Under the pieces are notes generated by a model that saw only the letters and a program-made list of their open reading frames with translations, searched no databases and had not been told where the DNA came from. The position numbers were made by a program, and so were the translations under genes. Below are positions 42,856 through 51,827 of a DNA stretch of 64,000 nucleotides, one piece after another (the stretch's first letter is position 1; the number at the start of each line of letters is the position of its first letter). The stretch is from NCBI GenBank assembly GCA_035513275.1, contig DATKCJ010000225.1, positions 1 through 64,000 of the forward strand, written 5' to 3'. This DNA is from DATKCJ01 sp035513275 (GTDB lineage: Bacteria; Verrucomicrobiota; Verrucomicrobiia; Opitutales; Opitutaceae).

Positions 42856-42872
42856 ACCAGCGCCACTGAGCC

Positions 42873-43289
42873 ATGAATTTCATCCCCGGAGTCGAGGTAA
42901 CGTCCAGCGCCCTCACCGCGCAAAAGATGCGCCTCGACATCGTCGCGCAGAACATCGCCAACGCGCAGACCACGCGCACTCCGTCGGGCGGCCCCTACCA
43001 GCGCAAGATCGTCAACTTCGAGACGGAGCTCCTCCAGAAGTCCGGCGGCGCTGCGTTGCCCGCAGTCCGCGTGAGCGGAATCACGAACGACGCCACGGCC
43101 GGCCAGAAAGTTTTCAACCCGCAGCATCCCGACGCCGGGGCCGACGGCCTTGTGCAGATGCCCAATGTCAACCTCGCCTTCGAGATGGTCGACCTCATCA
43201 CCGCCTCCCGTGCGTATGAGGCCAACCTCTCCGTCATGAAGAGCGCGCGCACCCTCGCGCAACAGACGCTGCGCATCGGGAAGCAGTGA
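42873..43289 (+). CDS. flgC: flagellar proximal rod protein FlgC
   Basis: A 138-residue rod protein. VTSSALTAQKMRLDIVAQNIANAQTTRT at the N-terminus, GGPYQRKIVNFE, and the C-terminal VNLAFEMVDLITASRAYEANLSVMKSARTLAQQTLRIGK are typical of FlgC. It lies 17 bp after flgB without a ribosome binding site of usual type. Confidence 0.96.
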   Translation: MNFIPGVEVTSSALTAQKMRLDIVAQNIANAQTTRTPSGGPYQRKIVNFETELLQKSGGAALPAVRVSGITNDATAGQKVFNPQHPDAGADGLVQMPNVNLAFEMVDLITASRAYEANLSVMKSARTLAQQTLRIGKQ

Positions 43290-43471
43290 GGGACTGACGG
43301 ACCAAGGGACCAAGAGACTACAAGACCACTGACCACAGGACCACTGACCACGGACTCCAATATCTTCGAGCTTCGACCTCCAATTTAGAAATCAACCCAC
43401 TCCGCCGCAACGCGGCGCCCTCCGAAGCTTCGGCGAAGGAAGGTCACCCTCACTCTCACTTTCACTCTAAA
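43290..43471. repeat. GACCA-type and CTCACT-type spacer
   Basis: GGACCAAGGGACCAAGAGACT, ACCACTGACCACAGGACCAC and similar fill the first 70 bp. Two small hairpins (GCCGCAACGCGGC, CTTCGGCGAAG) follow, and a pyrimidine-rich CTCACTCTCACTTTCACTC tract ends 4 bp before the fliE ATG. Confidence 0.7.
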
Positions 43472-43798
43472 ATGTCCGCCATTGGCTCCATCACGGGCCC
43501 CACAAGCCTCCTCTCACCGGTCCGCCCCGAGACGCTCCAGCGTCCGGTGCAGGCTCCGTCCGTCGGCTCGACCGAGCGCGCGGGATTCGGCGAGATGCTC
43601 GACGGCCTCGTCTCCACTGTCTCCGGCAAGCAGGCCGATGCCGCGGACCTCACGCGCCGTGTCCTCACCGGCGAGACCGACCAGCTTCACCAAAGCGTGA
43701 TCGCCATGCAGGAGGCCTCCGTCGCCTTCGGCCTCATGGTCGAGGTGCGCAACAAACTCGTCGAGTCCTACCAGGAACTCATGCGGATGCAGGTGTGA
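43472..43798 (+). CDS. fliE: MS-ring/rod junction protein FliE
   Basis: A 108-residue protein. The second half, with ETDQLHQSVIAMQEASVAFGLMVEVRNKLVESYQELMRMQV, is the FliE signature. It connects the FliF ring and the rod and is the first exported component. Confidence 0.95.
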   Translation: MSAIGSITGPTSLLSPVRPETLQRPVQAPSVGSTERAGFGEMLDGLVSTVSGKQADAADLTRRVLTGETDQLHQSVIAMQEASVAFGLMVEVRNKLVESYQELMRMQV

Positions 43799-44005
43799 GG
43801 ATGAGGAGACCACGGACCACAGGACCACGGGACTAAAGGACTTAAAGACAACGGACCACTGACGACGGGACCACCGACTGCGGCACTTCGGCCAAAACGA
43901 AAATCCAAATTCGAAAATCCCCAGAGCCCAGACCCGAGACCCGAGACCCGAGACCCCAGACCCGAGACCCCAGACCCTAAACCCGAGACCCCATTTCCCG
44001 ACTCC
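43799..44005. repeat. GACCAC and AGACCC spacer
   Basis: GGAGACCACGGACCACAGGA-type units run for 80 bp, then a block of nine AGACCC/GAGACCC units (43930-43995) leads to the fliF ATG. Confidence 0.7.
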
Positions 44006-45580
44006 ATGAAGGATTTTCTTGCCTCCCTTCTCGCACTCTGGCGCCAGCTCGGCCTGAACCAGCGCGTCTCCCTCGGTGTCGCTGCGATGGCCGTGCTCGC
44101 CGGCATGACGGCGCTCGTCATCTGGACGCGCCGTCCCGACTACCAGCTCCTCTACGCCCGCCTCGGCGAGAAGGATGCGGCCGCGATTATCAGCCAGCTG
44201 CAGGCACAGGGCATCCCGCACCGGATTGGCGCGGGTGGCACCTCCGTTTCGGTCCCCGCGGATCACGTGCACAAGCTTCGCATGGATCTCGCGAGCAAGG
44301 GCATCCCCACCGGCGACGGCGTGGGCTTTGAAATTTTCGACAAGGGCCAGTTCGGCCTCTCCGATTTCGTGCAGCGCACGAACTACCTTCGCGCGCTTCA
44401 GGGCGAACTCGGGCGCACCATCAGCCAGCTCTCCGGCGTGCAGGCAGCGCGCGTGATGATCGTGCAGCCGGAAAACCGCCTGCTTCTCACCGAACAGGGC
44501 GTCAAGCCCACCGCATCGGTCTTCGTCGACATCGGCGGCGGCAGGCTCGCTTCGGATCAGGTCAACGCCATCCGCCACCTTGTCGCAAACGCCGTGCAAG
44601 GCCTCAATCCCGATCAGGTCGCCGTCGTCGACAATCGCGGCCACGTGCTCTCCGAGGATCTCAAACAGGATCCCTCGCTCGGCAACGCCTCCTCGCAGAT
44701 GCGCTACCGCCAGCAGGTCGAGGACTACCTCGCCCGCAAGGTCGAGAGCATGCTCGCCACCGTCATCGGGCCGGGTCAGGCCGTCGTGCGCGTCTCCGCG
44801 GAGATCGACACCGAGGCCATCACCTCGACCTCGGAGCGATTCGATCCCGAGGGGCAGGTCGTGCGTTCGCAGACCGTGAACGAGGACAGCAACATCAGCT
44901 CCGAGGCGCATGCCGCGAAGGGCGGTGCCGTCGGCGTGAGCGCAAACGTGCCCGAGAAATCCGGAACGGTCGAGCAGGCCGCCAGTCCCGTCTCGAACAG
45001 CGAGCAGATGCGCAAAAACCGCACCACCACTTACGAGATCAACCGCACCATCACGAGCACCACGCGCAATCCCGGCACCGTGAGCCGCATAACCGCGGCG
45101 GTGTTGCTCGCGCCGCCGCAGCCCGGCGCCGATGGAGCGCCCGTGAAACGCACGCCGCAGGAGATCGAGGCCGTGCGTCAGGTTGTCGTCAACGCACTTG
45201 GCCTCCGCGCACAGCCCGGCCAGCCGCTCGACTCGATTGTGTCCGTGCACGAAGTGCCGTTCGCGGCGGAAACAGTCTCAGAGCAGATTGTGGCGATGAA
45301 GGATGAGGGTCGCATCATCGGCTGGATTGAGATCGCGCGGCGCTGGGTGCCGGTCGTGATCGCGATCGTCGCGCTGCTCGTCTTCTTCCGCCTCCTCTCT
45401 CGCCAGAAGCCCGAACCCGTGCCCGTCGAAGTGTTCTCGCTCCCGGCCGACATGGCGCAGCGCACCTTGCAGAAGGGCCAGGCCGTCACGCCCGATATGC
45501 TCAACGAACTCATCCGCCAGAAGCCCGCCAACATCGGCAACGCGCTCCGAGACTGGGTCGCGACGCCGAGCAAGAACTGA
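44006..45580 (+). CDS. fliF: flagellar MS-ring protein FliF
   Basis: A 524-residue ring protein. N-terminal membrane segment (VSLGVAAMAVLAGMTALVIW), ring-building motifs with YQLLYARLGEKDAAAIISQLQAQGIPHRI, KGIPTGDGVGFEIFD, QAARVMIVQPENRLL and LNPDQVAVVDNRGHVLS, then a second membrane segment (WVPVVIAIVALLVFF) and a C-terminal FliG-binding tail MLNELIRQKPANIGNALRDWV. It forms the inner-membrane ring that holds the export gate and C-ring. Confidence 0.97.
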   Translation: MKDFLASLLALWRQLGLNQRVSLGVAAMAVLAGMTALVIWTRRPDYQLLYARLGEKDAAAIISQLQAQGIPHRIGAGGTSVSVPADHVHKLRMDLASKGIPTGDGVGFEIFDKGQFGLSDFVQRTNYLRALQGELGRTISQLSGVQAARVMIVQPENRLLLTEQGVKPTASVFVDIGGGRLASDQVNAIRHLVANAVQGLNPDQVAVVDNRGHVLSEDLKQDPSLGNASSQMRYRQQVEDYLARKVESMLATVIGPGQAVVRVSAEIDTEAITSTSERFDPEGQVVRSQTVNEDSNISSEAHAAKGGAVGVSANVPEKSGTVEQAASPVSNSEQMRKNRTTTYEINRTITSTTRNPGTVSRITAAVLLAPPQPGADGAPVKRTPQEIEAVRQVVVNALGLRAQPGQPLDSIVSVHEVPFAAETVSEQIVAMKDEGRIIGWIEIARRWVPVVIAIVALLVFFRLLSRQKPEPVPVEVFSLPADMAQRTLQKGQAVTPDMLNELIRQKPANIGNALRDWVATPSKN

Positions 45581-45763
45581 GCGACGGAGCGAGAGACCAC
45601 GAGACTACCGACCACGAGACCAAAAGACTATGCGAATGCGGATTGCGGATTTCGGATTGCGGATTGTTTCGGCGCTTCACGCCGAGGCCGGCGATTCGTT
45701 CGAACTCCCGAGATACTGGAATCCAAACCCTGGACTCTGACCCATTCCGCACTCCGCAATCTT
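45581..45763. repeat. GACCAC and ATTGCGGAT inverted-repeat spacer
   Basis: GAGAGACCACGAGACTACCG is followed by GCGGATTGCGGATTTCGG (45638-45665) and, after about 80 bp, the facing copies TTCCGCACTCCGCAATC (45745-45761). Confidence 0.7.
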
Positions 45764-45773
45764 CCCCCCCCCC
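45764..45773 (+). repeat. C10 homopolymer abutting the fliG start codon
   Basis: Ten consecutive C residues end exactly at the base before ATG. No ribosome binding site is visible. A tract of this length is prone to slippage, and would change spacing, not frame, of fliG. Confidence 0.8.
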
Positions 45774-46793
45774 ATGCCCGCCGACATCGATTTCACAAAA
45801 CTCTCCCGCCAGCAGAAGCTCGCCGTGTTCCTGATCTGCATCGGACCCGAGGCCGCGGCCGAGGTGCTCAAGCAGTTCGACGATGCCGAGATCGAGCGGC
45901 TCTGCCGCGACATGTCGACGTTCACCATGGTTCCCGAAGGCGTGCAGAAGCAGGCGCTCGAGGAGTTCACCGGTGTCGTCTCGGCGAGTGTGAACTCTGC
46001 GCTCGGCGGACTGCCCTACGCCCAGCGCACACTTGAAATTGCCAAGGGCGACTACAAGGCCTCGTCGATCATCGGCCGCGTCGGCCCGAGCGGCACCTCG
46101 ATCGAGATCGTGAAGGACATCGGCGAGATGGAAGGCCGCCAGATCTACAATCTGATCAAGGCCGAGCAGCCGCAGACCATTTCGTTCGTACTTTCCTATC
46201 TCGAATCTGCGAAGGCGGCCGAGGTGTTTGCGCTCTTCAGCCCGGAGATGCGCGAGGAGGTTATCGAGCGTCTCGGCATCATCGAGTCCACCTCGCTCGA
46301 TCTCGTTGGCAAAATCGTCCGCGCACTCGGGAGGCACTTCGACACGAAGGCGCGCCCCGCATTCCACCACAGCGGCGGCGTGCGCGCTGTCGCGGACCTG
46401 CTCAACCACCTCGAGAAGGACATGAGCAAGACGCTCCTTGCCCGCCTCGAGGAGCGAAACGCCGGCCTCGGCGCCTCGATTCGCAGGAAACTCTTCAGCT
46501 TCGAGGACCTCAACCGCCTCCAGTCCACCGATCTCCAGCGCGTGCTGCGCGAGGTCGACTCGGCGAACCTGGCGACCGCGATGAAATCCGCCAGCGAACC
46601 GCTGCGCGAGAAGATCTACGGCTCCCTCTCCAAGCGCGCCGCCGAAAGCCTCAAGGAGGAGATCGACCTGCTCGGGCCCGTCCGCCTCAAGGACGTCGAG
46701 ACCGCGCAGGACACGATCATCCAGACCGTGCGCCGTCTCGAGGAGGAAGGGCAGATTTCGCTCGATACCGAATCGCAGACAGTCGTCGCCTGA
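45774..46793 (+). CDS. fliG: flagellar rotor switch protein FliG
   Basis: A 339-residue switch protein. N-domain KLSRQQKLAVFLICIGPEAAAEVLKQFDDAEIERL, middle EHPQTIS-type AEQPQTISFVLSYLESAKAAEVF, and C-domain DLNRLQSTDLQRVLREVDSANLATAMKSA and RAAESLKEEIDLLGPVRLKDVE. The charged torque helix residues (E/D and R in the last domain) are present. It binds FliF, FliM and the stator. Confidence 0.97.
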   Translation: MPADIDFTKLSRQQKLAVFLICIGPEAAAEVLKQFDDAEIERLCRDMSTFTMVPEGVQKQALEEFTGVVSASVNSALGGLPYAQRTLEIAKGDYKASSIIGRVGPSGTSIEIVKDIGEMEGRQIYNLIKAEQPQTISFVLSYLESAKAAEVFALFSPEMREEVIERLGIIESTSLDLVGKIVRALGRHFDTKARPAFHHSGGVRAVADLLNHLEKDMSKTLLARLEERNAGLGASIRRKLFSFEDLNRLQSTDLQRVLREVDSANLATAMKSASEPLREKIYGSLSKRAAESLKEEIDLLGPVRLKDVETAQDTIIQTVRRLEEEGQISLDTESQTVVA

Positions 46794-46798
46794 TCCCC

Positions 46799-47083
46799 AT
46801 GAACGCACCGTTCCGCCAGACCTTCGCGATCCCCGCCGCTTGCAGCCCCGTCAACGAAATGCTCGCCGCCGTCATGCGCAGCTTCGGCGAAAACCCGGCA
46901 AAGCCGGGAGACAACAGGACCGCGGACCACGGGACCCGCCTTCGCCCTTTGGGTTTCGGCGTGGCAAGCCTATCGAGAATCGAAAGTCCAAAATCGAAAA
47001 TTCCTGAATCCAACTTCTGCAATTTGAAATCGGAGTCTCAAGTTTCCAATCCGCAATCCGCAATCCGAACTCCGCAATTCTAG
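46799..47083 (+). CDS. possible small protein between fliG and fliH
   Basis: A frame starting 5 bp after fliG with MNAPFRQTFAIPAACSPVNE and a helix MLAAVMRSFGEN. After about residue 35 it only translates spacer repeat (GGACCGCGGACCACGGG, then ATCCGCAATCCGCAATCC). Either a very small genuine protein extended through the repeat, or no gene at all. Confidence 0.25.
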   Translation: MNAPFRQTFAIPAACSPVNEMLAAVMRSFGENPAKPGDNRTADHGTRLRPLGFGVASLSRIESPKSKIPESNFCNLKSESQVSNPQSAIRTPQF

Positions 47084-47085
47084 CC
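46900..47085. repeat. GACCAC and ATCCGCAATCC spacer before fliH
   Basis: GCAAAGCCGGGAGACAACAGGACC and GCGGACCACGGGACC come first; AATCCGCAATCCGCAATCC at 47049-47068 lies just before the GTG of fliH. Confidence 0.65.
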
Positions 47086-47667
47086 GTGTCCTTCGTCAAG
47101 CTCATCGCCTTCGACAGACCGCTCGCCGCCGCCATCCTGCCCGGCCGGGAGACACCCGCGCATACCGCCAGTGAGTTCGCCGCGGCGACTGCGTGCGCTT
47201 ACCAGCGCGGAGTCGATTCGGCGCGCGCCGCTGCCGACCAGCAGATGGTGGAATTTCGCTCCGACATGGCACGGCTCGGCGAGGAAGTGCTCAACGGGCT
47301 TCGCGACACCGAGGCGAAGATGCTCGCCCAGATCCACGAGGCTCTCCCGCAGCTCGCGATCGACATCGCGCGCCGCCTCCTCGGCGGCTACGAGCCTCCA
47401 CCGGAGGTGGTGAGCCGCCTGTGCGAGGAGGCGCTCAACCAGCTTCTCCCCGAGCGCGACGGCCTCGAGCTCATCCTTTCGCCTCGCGATGCGGAGCTGC
47501 TGCAGAATCTCAAGCCCGGCTGGCTCACGCACTTCACAGGGCTCTCCATCCGCGCCGATGAAACACTCGCGCATGGGGATTGCCTCGTGCGCAGCCGCTT
47601 CGGCCTCACCGATGCGCGCGCCTCGACGAAGCTCGCCACGCTCACGCAGCACCTCACGGAAGGATGA
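47086..47667 (+). CDS. fliH: flagellar export ATPase regulator FliH
   Basis: A 193-residue protein, GTG start. It has the FliH/SctL layout: a variable N-terminus, a helical stalk (AYQRGVDSARAAADQQMVEFRSDM), and a C-domain with LPQLAIDIARRLLGG, EALNQLLPERDGLELILSPRDAELL and ETLAHGDCLVRSRFGLTDARASTKL. It holds FliI and links it to the C-ring. Confidence 0.9.
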   Translation: MSFVKLIAFDRPLAAAILPGRETPAHTASEFAAATACAYQRGVDSARAAADQQMVEFRSDMARLGEEVLNGLRDTEAKMLAQIHEALPQLAIDIARRLLGGYEPPPEVVSRLCEEALNQLLPERDGLELILSPRDAELLQNLKPGWLTHFTGLSIRADETLAHGDCLVRSRFGLTDARASTKLATLTQHLTEG

Positions 47668-47787
47668 AGGCAAGGACCACAGACCACGGACCACTGACCA
47701 CAAGACCACTTGTGATTATGTGCCCTGTTTGCATCCGCCCGCAGATCCGTGGTCCGTGGTCCTGTAGTCCCGTGGTCCTGTAGTCCC
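47668..47787. repeat. GACCAC spacer with self-complementary ends
   Basis: GGACCACAGACCACGGACCAC at the left faces GTGGTCCGTGGTCCTGTAGTCC at the right, so the mRNA before fliI can fold on itself. The last base of the repeat touches the ATG. Confidence 0.7.
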
Positions 47788-49110
47788 ATGCAATCCGACG
47801 TCTCACCCATGATCCAGGTCCTCCGCTCGAAGGTGCGTCACACGCCGCCTGTGCAGCGTGTGGGCTCCGTCACGGGCGTCGCCGGCCTCATCATTGAGAG
47901 CGACGGACCCAACGTCGGCCTGGGCGAACTCTGCCGCGTGCACTCCGCGCGTTCCGGATTCTCCGTGCAGGCGGAGGTCGTCGGCTTTCGCGAACACCGC
48001 GTGCTTCTGATGCCGCTCGGCGAGACGAGCGGTCTTCACGAGGGCTGCGAAGTCACTGCGGTCGACAGGCCGCTGCTCCCGCGCCCGGGTCCCGAGCTTC
48101 TGGGCCGCGTGCTCGACGCGCTTGGCCGCCCGTGCGACGACTTCGGCCCGCTGCCCGTCGAGCGCTCCCCCCACAACGGCACGCCGCCCAATCCGCTTCG
48201 CCGCCAGCGCATTCGCGAACCGCTCACCAGCGGGGTGCGCGCACTCGATCTCTTCACGCCAATCGGTTGCGGTCAGCGTCTCGGCCTTTTCGCCGGATCG
48301 GGCGTCGGCAAGTCCACGCTGCTCGGCATGATCGCCCGCGGGTGCAACGCCGACGTGATCGTCGTCGGGCTCGTCGGCGAGCGGGGCCGCGAAGTGCGCG
48401 AGTTTATAGAGAAGGACCTCGGTTCCGAGGGCCTGAAGCGCTCCGTCGTCGTGGTGGCCACATCCGACACGCCGGCACCTTTGCGCCTGCGAGCGGCGTT
48501 CACCGCCACTGCGATTGCGGAGTGCTACCGAGACCAGGGTAAGAATGTCCTGCTGATGATGGACTCGGTCACGCGATTTGCGATGGCGCAGCGCGAGATC
48601 GGTCTCGCGATCGGCGAGTCGCCCGCCACCCGCGGTTATACCCCGTCGGTTTTTGCTTTGTTGCCGCGGCTCCTTGAACGCGCCGGCGCGGGCGAGCAAG
48701 GGACGATCACCGCGCTCTATACCGTGCTCGTCGAGGGCGACGACATGAACGAGCCGGTCGCCGACGCGGTGCGGGGCATCCTCGACGGTCACGTCGTGCT
48801 CTCGCGCCAGCTCGCGCACTTCAACCATTTTCCCGCGATCGACATTCTCGAAAGCGTGAGCCGCCTCGGCCGCGATCTTTGCACTCCCGCGCAGATCGCG
48901 ACCGCCGCACATGCGCGCGAGGTCCTCGCGCTCTACCGCAAGAACGAGGACCTCGTTTCGATCGGCGCCTACCAGAAGGGCGCGAGTGCCGCGCTCGACC
49001 GCGCCATCGCGCTGCAGGATCCGCTCAACCGCCTGCTCCGGCAGGACATCTACGAAATCACGCCGCGCGCCGAGAGCTTCTCTCGCCTGGAGGCGATCAT
49101 CGCGAAATGA
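47788..49110 (+). CDS. fliI: flagellar export ATPase FliI
   Basis: A 440-residue F1-beta-like ATPase. P-loop GSGVGKST (170-177), DVIVVGLVGERGREVREFIE, Walker B VLLMMDSVTRFAMAQREIGLAIGE and GYTPSVFALLPRLLERAG are all intact. It powers unfolding and chaperone release at the export gate. The ATG at 47788 is preferred to a GTG inside the repeat; an ATG seven codons later is also possible. It overlaps fliJ by 4 bp. Confidence 0.97.
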   Translation: MQSDVSPMIQVLRSKVRHTPPVQRVGSVTGVAGLIIESDGPNVGLGELCRVHSARSGFSVQAEVVGFREHRVLLMPLGETSGLHEGCEVTAVDRPLLPRPGPELLGRVLDALGRPCDDFGPLPVERSPHNGTPPNPLRRQRIREPLTSGVRALDLFTPIGCGQRLGLFAGSGVGKSTLLGMIARGCNADVIVVGLVGERGREVREFIEKDLGSEGLKRSVVVVATSDTPAPLRLRAAFTATAIAECYRDQGKNVLLMMDSVTRFAMAQREIGLAIGESPATRGYTPSVFALLPRLLERAGAGEQGTITALYTVLVEGDDMNEPVADAVRGILDGHVVLSRQLAHFNHFPAIDILESVSRLGRDLCTPAQIATAAHAREVLALYRKNEDLVSIGAYQKGASAALDRAIALQDPLNRLLRQDIYEITPRAESFSRLEAIIAK

Positions 49111-49559
49111 AACGCTTCCGCTTCCCACTCCATCCTGTTGCCGTCATCCGCGCACACGCGGAGCTGCGTGCGCGCGAATCGCTTGCCGACTCCCTGCGGG
49201 CGTGTGCCGCCGCCGAGTGGCACATGGAATCGTGGCAGCGGCGGCTCTCGGACGCGGAGGCCCGGATCGCCGAGCATCGCATCGAAATTTTCAACGGCGC
49301 CGATGTGGCGTCGCAGCTCCATGCCTACCGCGCCGACTGCGCGGCGAGCGATGAGGCCGCCGCCGCACTCCGCGACGCGCGCGCCGCGATGCAGAAGCGC
49401 CGCGAGGAATACATCGAGGCGAATCGCGCCCTGAAGGTGATCGAGAACGCCGAGGCTCGCGCGCGTCAGGAACACCGCAACGAGAGTGCACGCGCAGAGC
49501 AGGCCGAGATCGACGAGTTCGCCGGCCGCAAATCCTTTCAAGGACCCGCAAGCCAATGA
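49107..49559 (+). CDS. fliJ: flagellar export protein FliJ
   Basis: A 150-residue all-helical, charged protein starting MKRFRFPLHPVAVIRAHAELRARESLADSL, the FliJ N-terminal pattern (F-x-F-x-L-x-x-V). It is a coiled coil to the end (KRREEYIEANRALKVIENAEARARQEH). It acts as the stalk of the FliI hexamer. ATGA overlap with fliI and with the next gene. Confidence 0.88.
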   Translation: MKRFRFPLHPVAVIRAHAELRARESLADSLRACAAAEWHMESWQRRLSDAEARIAEHRIEIFNGADVASQLHAYRADCAASDEAAAALRDARAAMQKRREEYIEANRALKVIENAEARARQEHRNESARAEQAEIDEFAGRKSFQGPASQ

Positions 49560-50170
49560 ACCGTCTGCTTCAGAATCCAATTGCCGTAATCGTGATCGGC
49601 CTGCTCAGCGGCGCCGCCACCGGCCTCTACACATTCTGGCACGCGGCCGAGGCTGCAGTCGCACGCGCGGCCGTGATCGTCGTGCCGCACGAGGTCGAGG
49701 AGCAGCGCGCGCAGGGCTGGGATTTCTGGACCATCGAAATCGACAGTCTCGCGAACGAGTTGAAGGAGGAAAAGGCCCGCCAGCAGAAGCTCGCCGGGGA
49801 GCTCGAACAACGCGCCGGCCGGCTCGCCGCCGAGGAGCAGGAACTCGGGCGCGTGCGCAGCGAGCTCGAGGCCCTTCGCGCCGACATCGACGCCCGTGTC
49901 GTCACGATCGGCGGCGACGAGATGAAAAACCTGCGCAGCCTCGCGCAGACATACAGCAACCTTTCGCCGCGCGCCGCTGTGGCCATCGTGCGCGAGCTCG
50001 ACGACGCCATTGTCGTGAAGATCTTCGCACTCATGAAGCCCGACGTCGTCGGGCCGATCCTCGAGGAAATGACCAAGACCGCAGGCCCCGACGGCCCGCT
50101 CTCCGAACGCGCAGCCACGCTCTCCGAAAAACTTCGCCTCGTAAGCCTGGGCGCGCCCGGCGCCGCCTGA
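49556..50170 (+). CDS. MotE/FlbB-like membrane-anchored coiled-coil protein
   Basis: A 204-residue protein with one N-terminal membrane segment (PIAVIVIGLLSGAATGLY), a long coiled coil (LANELKEEKARQQKLAGELEQRAGRLAAEEQELG) and a C-terminal MgtE-N/FliG-like domain (YSNLSPRAAVAIVRELDDAIVVKIFALMKPDVVGPILEEM). This is the layout of MotE and FlbB, periplasmic chaperones or scaffolds that place stator proteins at the motor. It overlaps fliJ by 4 bp. Confidence 0.8.
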   Translation: MNRLLQNPIAVIVIGLLSGAATGLYTFWHAAEAAVARAAVIVVPHEVEEQRAQGWDFWTIEIDSLANELKEEKARQQKLAGELEQRAGRLAAEEQELGRVRSELEALRADIDARVVTIGGDEMKNLRSLAQTYSNLSPRAAVAIVRELDDAIVVKIFALMKPDVVGPILEEMTKTAGPDGPLSERAATLSEKLRLVSLGAPGAA

Positions 50171-50222
50171 TTTTCAACACAATCCTGCGCGCCAGGGACG
50201 GCGCGGTTTTCCGGAGCCACGG

Positions 50223-51824
50223 ATGGTTTCAAGCAACATGACTTCGACAATCGCAAATCCAACGTCCTCCAACCTCGCCCCCTCCGCCGCAGGCGCCGCC
50301 ACCGGTTCGCTTGTGGACTTGATGCAGGCGTTTGCCGGCTGGCCCGGGTCTGGCCCGCGCGCAGCAACGGATAATTTCGACAGCCTCCTTGCGCCCGGCG
50401 CCGAGCGTGCGCCGCGCGCGGTGCTCGCATCGGCCGCTCAAAGCGCTGCGCTCCCGGAGCAGGCGTTGGACAACGCGGCCGCGACGAGCAGGGTGGGCAT
50501 CTGGTCGGCGATGCAGCCGGTTGATGCGGGAGACGAATTGGCTGAGGTCGAAGCCATCGAGCCGGTCCAAACCGGCGAGCCGCTGCGCTCGGAGCTCGAA
50601 ACGACGGCCACGATGTTGCTCGCGATCATCCAGGCCCTCCCGGCCGGCGAACCCACGCGGGTCGCCGATGCGACCGCCGCGGAATCAACCGAGGGGACCT
50701 CTGTCTCGATCGAAATTCCCGGCGAGCCGGAATTCACCGTCACAGTGCCGCGCGCGAGACAAGCCGCGGCGGTGGAGGCGCTCGGCGCAGCCGTTGCGCG
50801 CATCTCGGATCGCGAGTCGGAGGCAAACGCGCACGCCGCGCCACAAAGCCGGGGAGCGAGGGCGCTCGAGACGCTGACCGCGCTTGGCGCGGGCCAGGTG
50901 CCGCCGAAGCAGGTGCAGCCGCCCGCCGAAAACGAAGTTCCTTCGCCTCCGGCTTCACCCGTCGAAGCGGAGATCCAGCTGCCGGCAGGCGGCACGATTC
51001 GCCTCTGGATCAAGCCTGCGGAGGGCGTCGAACCGCGGGAGAAGGCGAGCCTCGCCATACCCGGGGCAGAAATTGCCCTCTCGCGGCCGGACGAGGCCGC
51101 GCCGACAAATGCAACCGCAGGATTCCTCAAAAAAACTTTTCTAAGCGTTGTTGATAAGCAGCTAACTCGGGCCGACCGGCGCGCTGGCATCACCGCTGCT
51201 AAGTCCGGGGACAACATGCCAGACCAAGCATCACCCTCGCTGCCGTCAAAAGTCGGGGCCATGAAGGCGCCAGAGTCGGTCGTGGGTTTGGTGGCGGGCG
51301 CAACTGGGATCGTTGCAGAGAAGGCCACCGAGGCTGCCGATCCGGTGCAATCGGTCGCTCGTCGCGCGGTCGACACCGCGGTCAACCTGATGGAAATCCA
51401 GGCCGGCCAGCGTGGCCGCAACCTCTCGACGGTGAGTGTTCGCATGAAGCTCGCAGGCGAGGATCTCGCGATCCGCGTCGAGCTGCGCGATGGCGAGGTG
51501 CACACGAGCTTCCGCACAGCGTCGTCCGACCTGCGCGCCGCAATCGGCAAGGAGTGGCAGACTGCCGCCGCGGAGTCGCCGCAGCGCATCCTTCGCTTCC
51601 ACGAGCCCGAGTTTTCGAATCTCGATCGCAACCTCGCCGACCGCGGCGCCTCCGACCACTCCGGCCGCGAAGGAAATCCTGCGCGCGAACAAGCCCATGC
51701 GCGCCGCGAGGCCGGCATCGAGCGCGGACTTCAACACCGCACCGCAGCCGCTCCCTCGATCGTCACTTCCGCGATCCCCGACGTCGTCGCCCCAGGTTCG
51801 CAGCACCTCTCAACCTTTGCCTGA
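50223..51824 (+). CDS. fliK: hook-length control protein FliK
   Basis: A 533-residue protein, mostly low-complexity Ala/Glu/Pro-rich sequence. Its C-terminal domain (about 390-470, VSVRMKLAGEDLAIRVELRDGEVHTSFRTASSDLRAAIGKEW) matches the Flg_hook domain that interacts with FlhB. FliK measures hook length and switches export specificity. Position before flgD-flgE fits. A second ATG five codons later is possible. Confidence 0.85.
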   Translation: MVSSNMTSTIANPTSSNLAPSAAGAATGSLVDLMQAFAGWPGSGPRAATDNFDSLLAPGAERAPRAVLASAAQSAALPEQALDNAAATSRVGIWSAMQPVDAGDELAEVEAIEPVQTGEPLRSELETTATMLLAIIQALPAGEPTRVADATAAESTEGTSVSIEIPGEPEFTVTVPRARQAAAVEALGAAVARISDRESEANAHAAPQSRGARALETLTALGAGQVPPKQVQPPAENEVPSPPASPVEAEIQLPAGGTIRLWIKPAEGVEPREKASLAIPGAEIALSRPDEAAPTNATAGFLKKTFLSVVDKQLTRADRRAGITAAKSGDNMPDQASPSLPSKVGAMKAPESVVGLVAGATGIVAEKATEAADPVQSVARRAVDTAVNLMEIQAGQRGRNLSTVSVRMKLAGEDLAIRVELRDGEVHTSFRTASSDLRAAIGKEWQTAAAESPQRILRFHEPEFSNLDRNLADRGASDHSGREGNPAREQAHARREAGIERGLQHRTAAAPSIVTSAIPDVVAPGSQHLSTFA

Positions 51825-51827
51825 GCC

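Noticed and set aside
45510..46808. 432-codon open frame antisense to fliG
   Set aside because: It is the mirror of fliG and spacer repeats and has no domain signature.
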